This document shows, one piece after another, positions 41,128 to 41,969 of a DNA stretch of 41,969 bases. The position numbers and the translations under genes are program-made. Under the pieces are notes generated by a model that was given only the letters and a program-made list of their open reading frames with translations, made no database searches and was not told the origin of the DNA. Source of the stretch: a virus; the IMG/VR virus record IMGVR_UViG_3300028864_000046, positions 1 through 41,969 of that record; one strand, 5' to 3'. Within the stretch, counting starts at the first letter, position 1, and every line of letters begins with the position of its first letter.

Positions 41128-41475
41128 ATGAAAACTATTAAAGACATTCTTACAGAAAACAGAGACAGCGTTATTAGTTCAATCAAATTTTGTTTTAAAG
41201 TTTATAGAGCTGACGAAATCAGAACTAAAATGATTGAATTTCTTGCTTATGCTGAAAAATACGGAAACGTAGAAAGATTAGAAAATAGCAAAAGAGTAAA
41301 ATCAGACTTGAAAGATATAGTTTGTCACATGGCTATCGAACAAAAACGTGAAGAAAAAAGACTTTTCAATTTGACTACTTACGGAATTGAAAATCCAACA
41401 ATTGCAGATATGCAAGCACACGCACACCAAGACGAAAAATTTAATTTTCTAAAGAAAGAATGGATTAAATATTAA
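41128..41475 (+). CDS. Hypothetical protein (inverted-repeat block gene 1)
   Basis: A 115-residue, highly helical and charged protein (K, E, R rich). Helices are predicted at residues 8-25, 29-44, 50-75 and 88-110. No known motif is present, and there are no membrane spans. It is the first gene after the promoter at 41096. Its role is unknown; its block contains an HTH gene and is bounded by inverted repeats, which suggests an accessory module. Confidence 0.55.
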   Translation: MKTIKDILTENRDSVISSIKFCFKVYRADEIRTKMIEFLAYAEKYGNVERLENSKRVKSDLKDIVCHMAIEQKREEKRLFNLTTYGIENPTIADMQAHAHQDEKFNFLKKEWIKY

Positions 41476-41502
41476 TAGTTATAAATTTTAAAAATTACAA
41501 TT

Positions 41503-41718
41503 ATGGAAGCAACTTATTATGTTATCGCAATCATGTACGGACAAAACACAGAGTATTGGAATAGCTCATTGAAAGCTGACGATTACACAGTTAAAATGAT
41601 TGAAAATGCAGAGGGTTTTGGTTCGGTAGAAGCTGCTGAAAAAGAGCTTGAAAACGCTGTAAAACCTTACGGAATTTCAAAAGGTTGGAATGTTACTTAT
41701 TCAATTGACGAAGCATGA
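41503..41718 (+). CDS. Hypothetical protein (inverted-repeat block gene 2)
   Basis: A 71-residue protein with a short beta strand at the start (YYVIAIMYGQ), an acidic helix in the middle (EAAEKELENAV) and a C-terminal strand (WNVTYSID). Compact alpha/beta fold, no motif recognised. Its stop overlaps the ATG of the HTH gene (ATGA at 41715-41718), so the two are translated together. Confidence 0.55.
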   Translation: MEATYYVIAIMYGQNTEYWNSSLKADDYTVKMIENAEGFGSVEAAEKELENAVKPYGISKGWNVTYSIDEA

Positions 41719-41897
41719 CAATCCGAGAATCAATTATCTATTTTCAGGATTTAGCAAACATATCAAATGCCACAATGTGCAATGCGATAGAAACTACTCC
41801 TGGTAATTATAGCTCATTCCGAGCTGGACGAAGAAACCTGACATGGGAGCAACTTCAAAAAGCTATTGATTTTCTAGAACTGAAAATCACAAAATAA
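41715..41897 (+). CDS. Short XRE-like HTH protein
   Basis: A 60-residue protein with a single helix-turn-helix: residues 10-45 (FQDLANISNATMCNAIETTPGNYSSFRAGRRNLTWEQL) follow the XRE pattern, with recognition helix PGNYSSFRAG and then the L-x-W-x-x-L helix. It is too short for a dimerisation domain, so it may bind alone or as a weak dimer. It is a likely autoregulator of this block through the palindrome at 41071-41088. Confidence 0.65.
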   Translation: MTIRESIIYFQDLANISNATMCNAIETTPGNYSSFRAGRRNLTWEQLQKAIDFLELKITK

Positions 41898-41901
41898 TAA
41901 C

Positions 41902-41925
41902 ATACTCTCAAAATTTCAAAGAACG
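41902..41925 (-). repeat. Right 24-bp inverted repeat
   Basis: Exact reverse complement of 41005-41028 (starts ATACTCTCAAAA, ends AAAGAACG). Its last 4 bases are also the start of the terminator stem at 41922. It begins 5 nt after the HTH gene stop. Confidence 0.75.
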
Positions 41926-41961
41926 ACCGGATTAGCAACCCCGGTCGTTGTTTTTTTTTTT
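41922..41961 (+). terminator. Rho-independent terminator
   Basis: AACGACCGG (41922-41930) pairs with CCGGTCGTT (41941-41949) across a 10-nt loop, followed by G and about eleven T. It ends the three-gene block. Confidence 0.85.
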
Positions 41962-41969
41962 GGTTTGTG

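Overview
This window reads as most or all of a temperate tailed phage (prophage or phage contig) of a Bacteroidota (Bacteroidetes) host. The DNA is AT-rich. Promoters carry the Bacteroidota -7 box TAnnTTTG, start codons lack a clear Shine-Dalgarno sequence, the integrase is of the Bacteroidota tyrosine-recombinase type, and there are interspersed short repeats of the kind common in that phylum. I recognise no tRNA, rRNA or CRISPR array. No contractile sheath was recognised and the tape-measure gene is long, so a siphovirus-like particle is inferred.

Layout. 1-2068: the tail end of an attC-like recombination site, a small gene, a 310-bp array of about 14 TGTAGGTCG-type units, and two unknown genes. 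2165-9821: ClpP-type head protease/scaffold, probable major capsid protein, a structural protein, then an operon with a single-HKD phospholipase-D-like protein, a glycosyltransferase, a probable small terminase and the large terminase. 9822-11720: a non-virion insert with a structured spacer, a host-type promoter and three genes ending in ArdC-N-like and SymE-like proteins. 11775-14495: structural genes and portal. 14533-15478: a second insert (small membrane peptide, secreted DUF4468-like protein) and a structured leader. 15479-30516: small genes, connector and tail genes, an SGNH-hydrolase tail fibre, a lysis cassette (holin-like proteins, M15 endolysin, candidate one-piece spanin), the tape measure, and a tail protein with an inserted carbohydrate-binding-like domain. 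30611-32601: leftward integrase and repressor, with a divergent operator region. 32602-38989: early genes, a strongly structured non-coding stretch, three tiny membrane-type ORFs, HTH proteins and a primase-helicase. 39008-41969: an array of gene cassettes (ASCH protein, N6-adenine methyltransferase, PUA/ASCH-like protein) separated by attC-like sites, then a three-gene block bounded by 24-bp perfect inverted repeats.

How it works together. Seven late operons share one promoter architecture, TGTCCTTT(t), exactly 17 nt, then nn(T/G)AnnTTTG. It lies before the protease/capsid, packaging, portal, connector, tail-fibre/lysis, secreted-protein and tape-measure operons, and is usually fused directly to the terminator of the preceding operon. 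The inserts and the early genes use ordinary host-type promoters instead. This points to a phage-encoded late activator or altered polymerase specificity, not yet identified here.

The two most notable observations are that late-promoter family and the integron-like cassette array inside a phage genome, which carries probable anti-restriction genes without any visible integron integrase.
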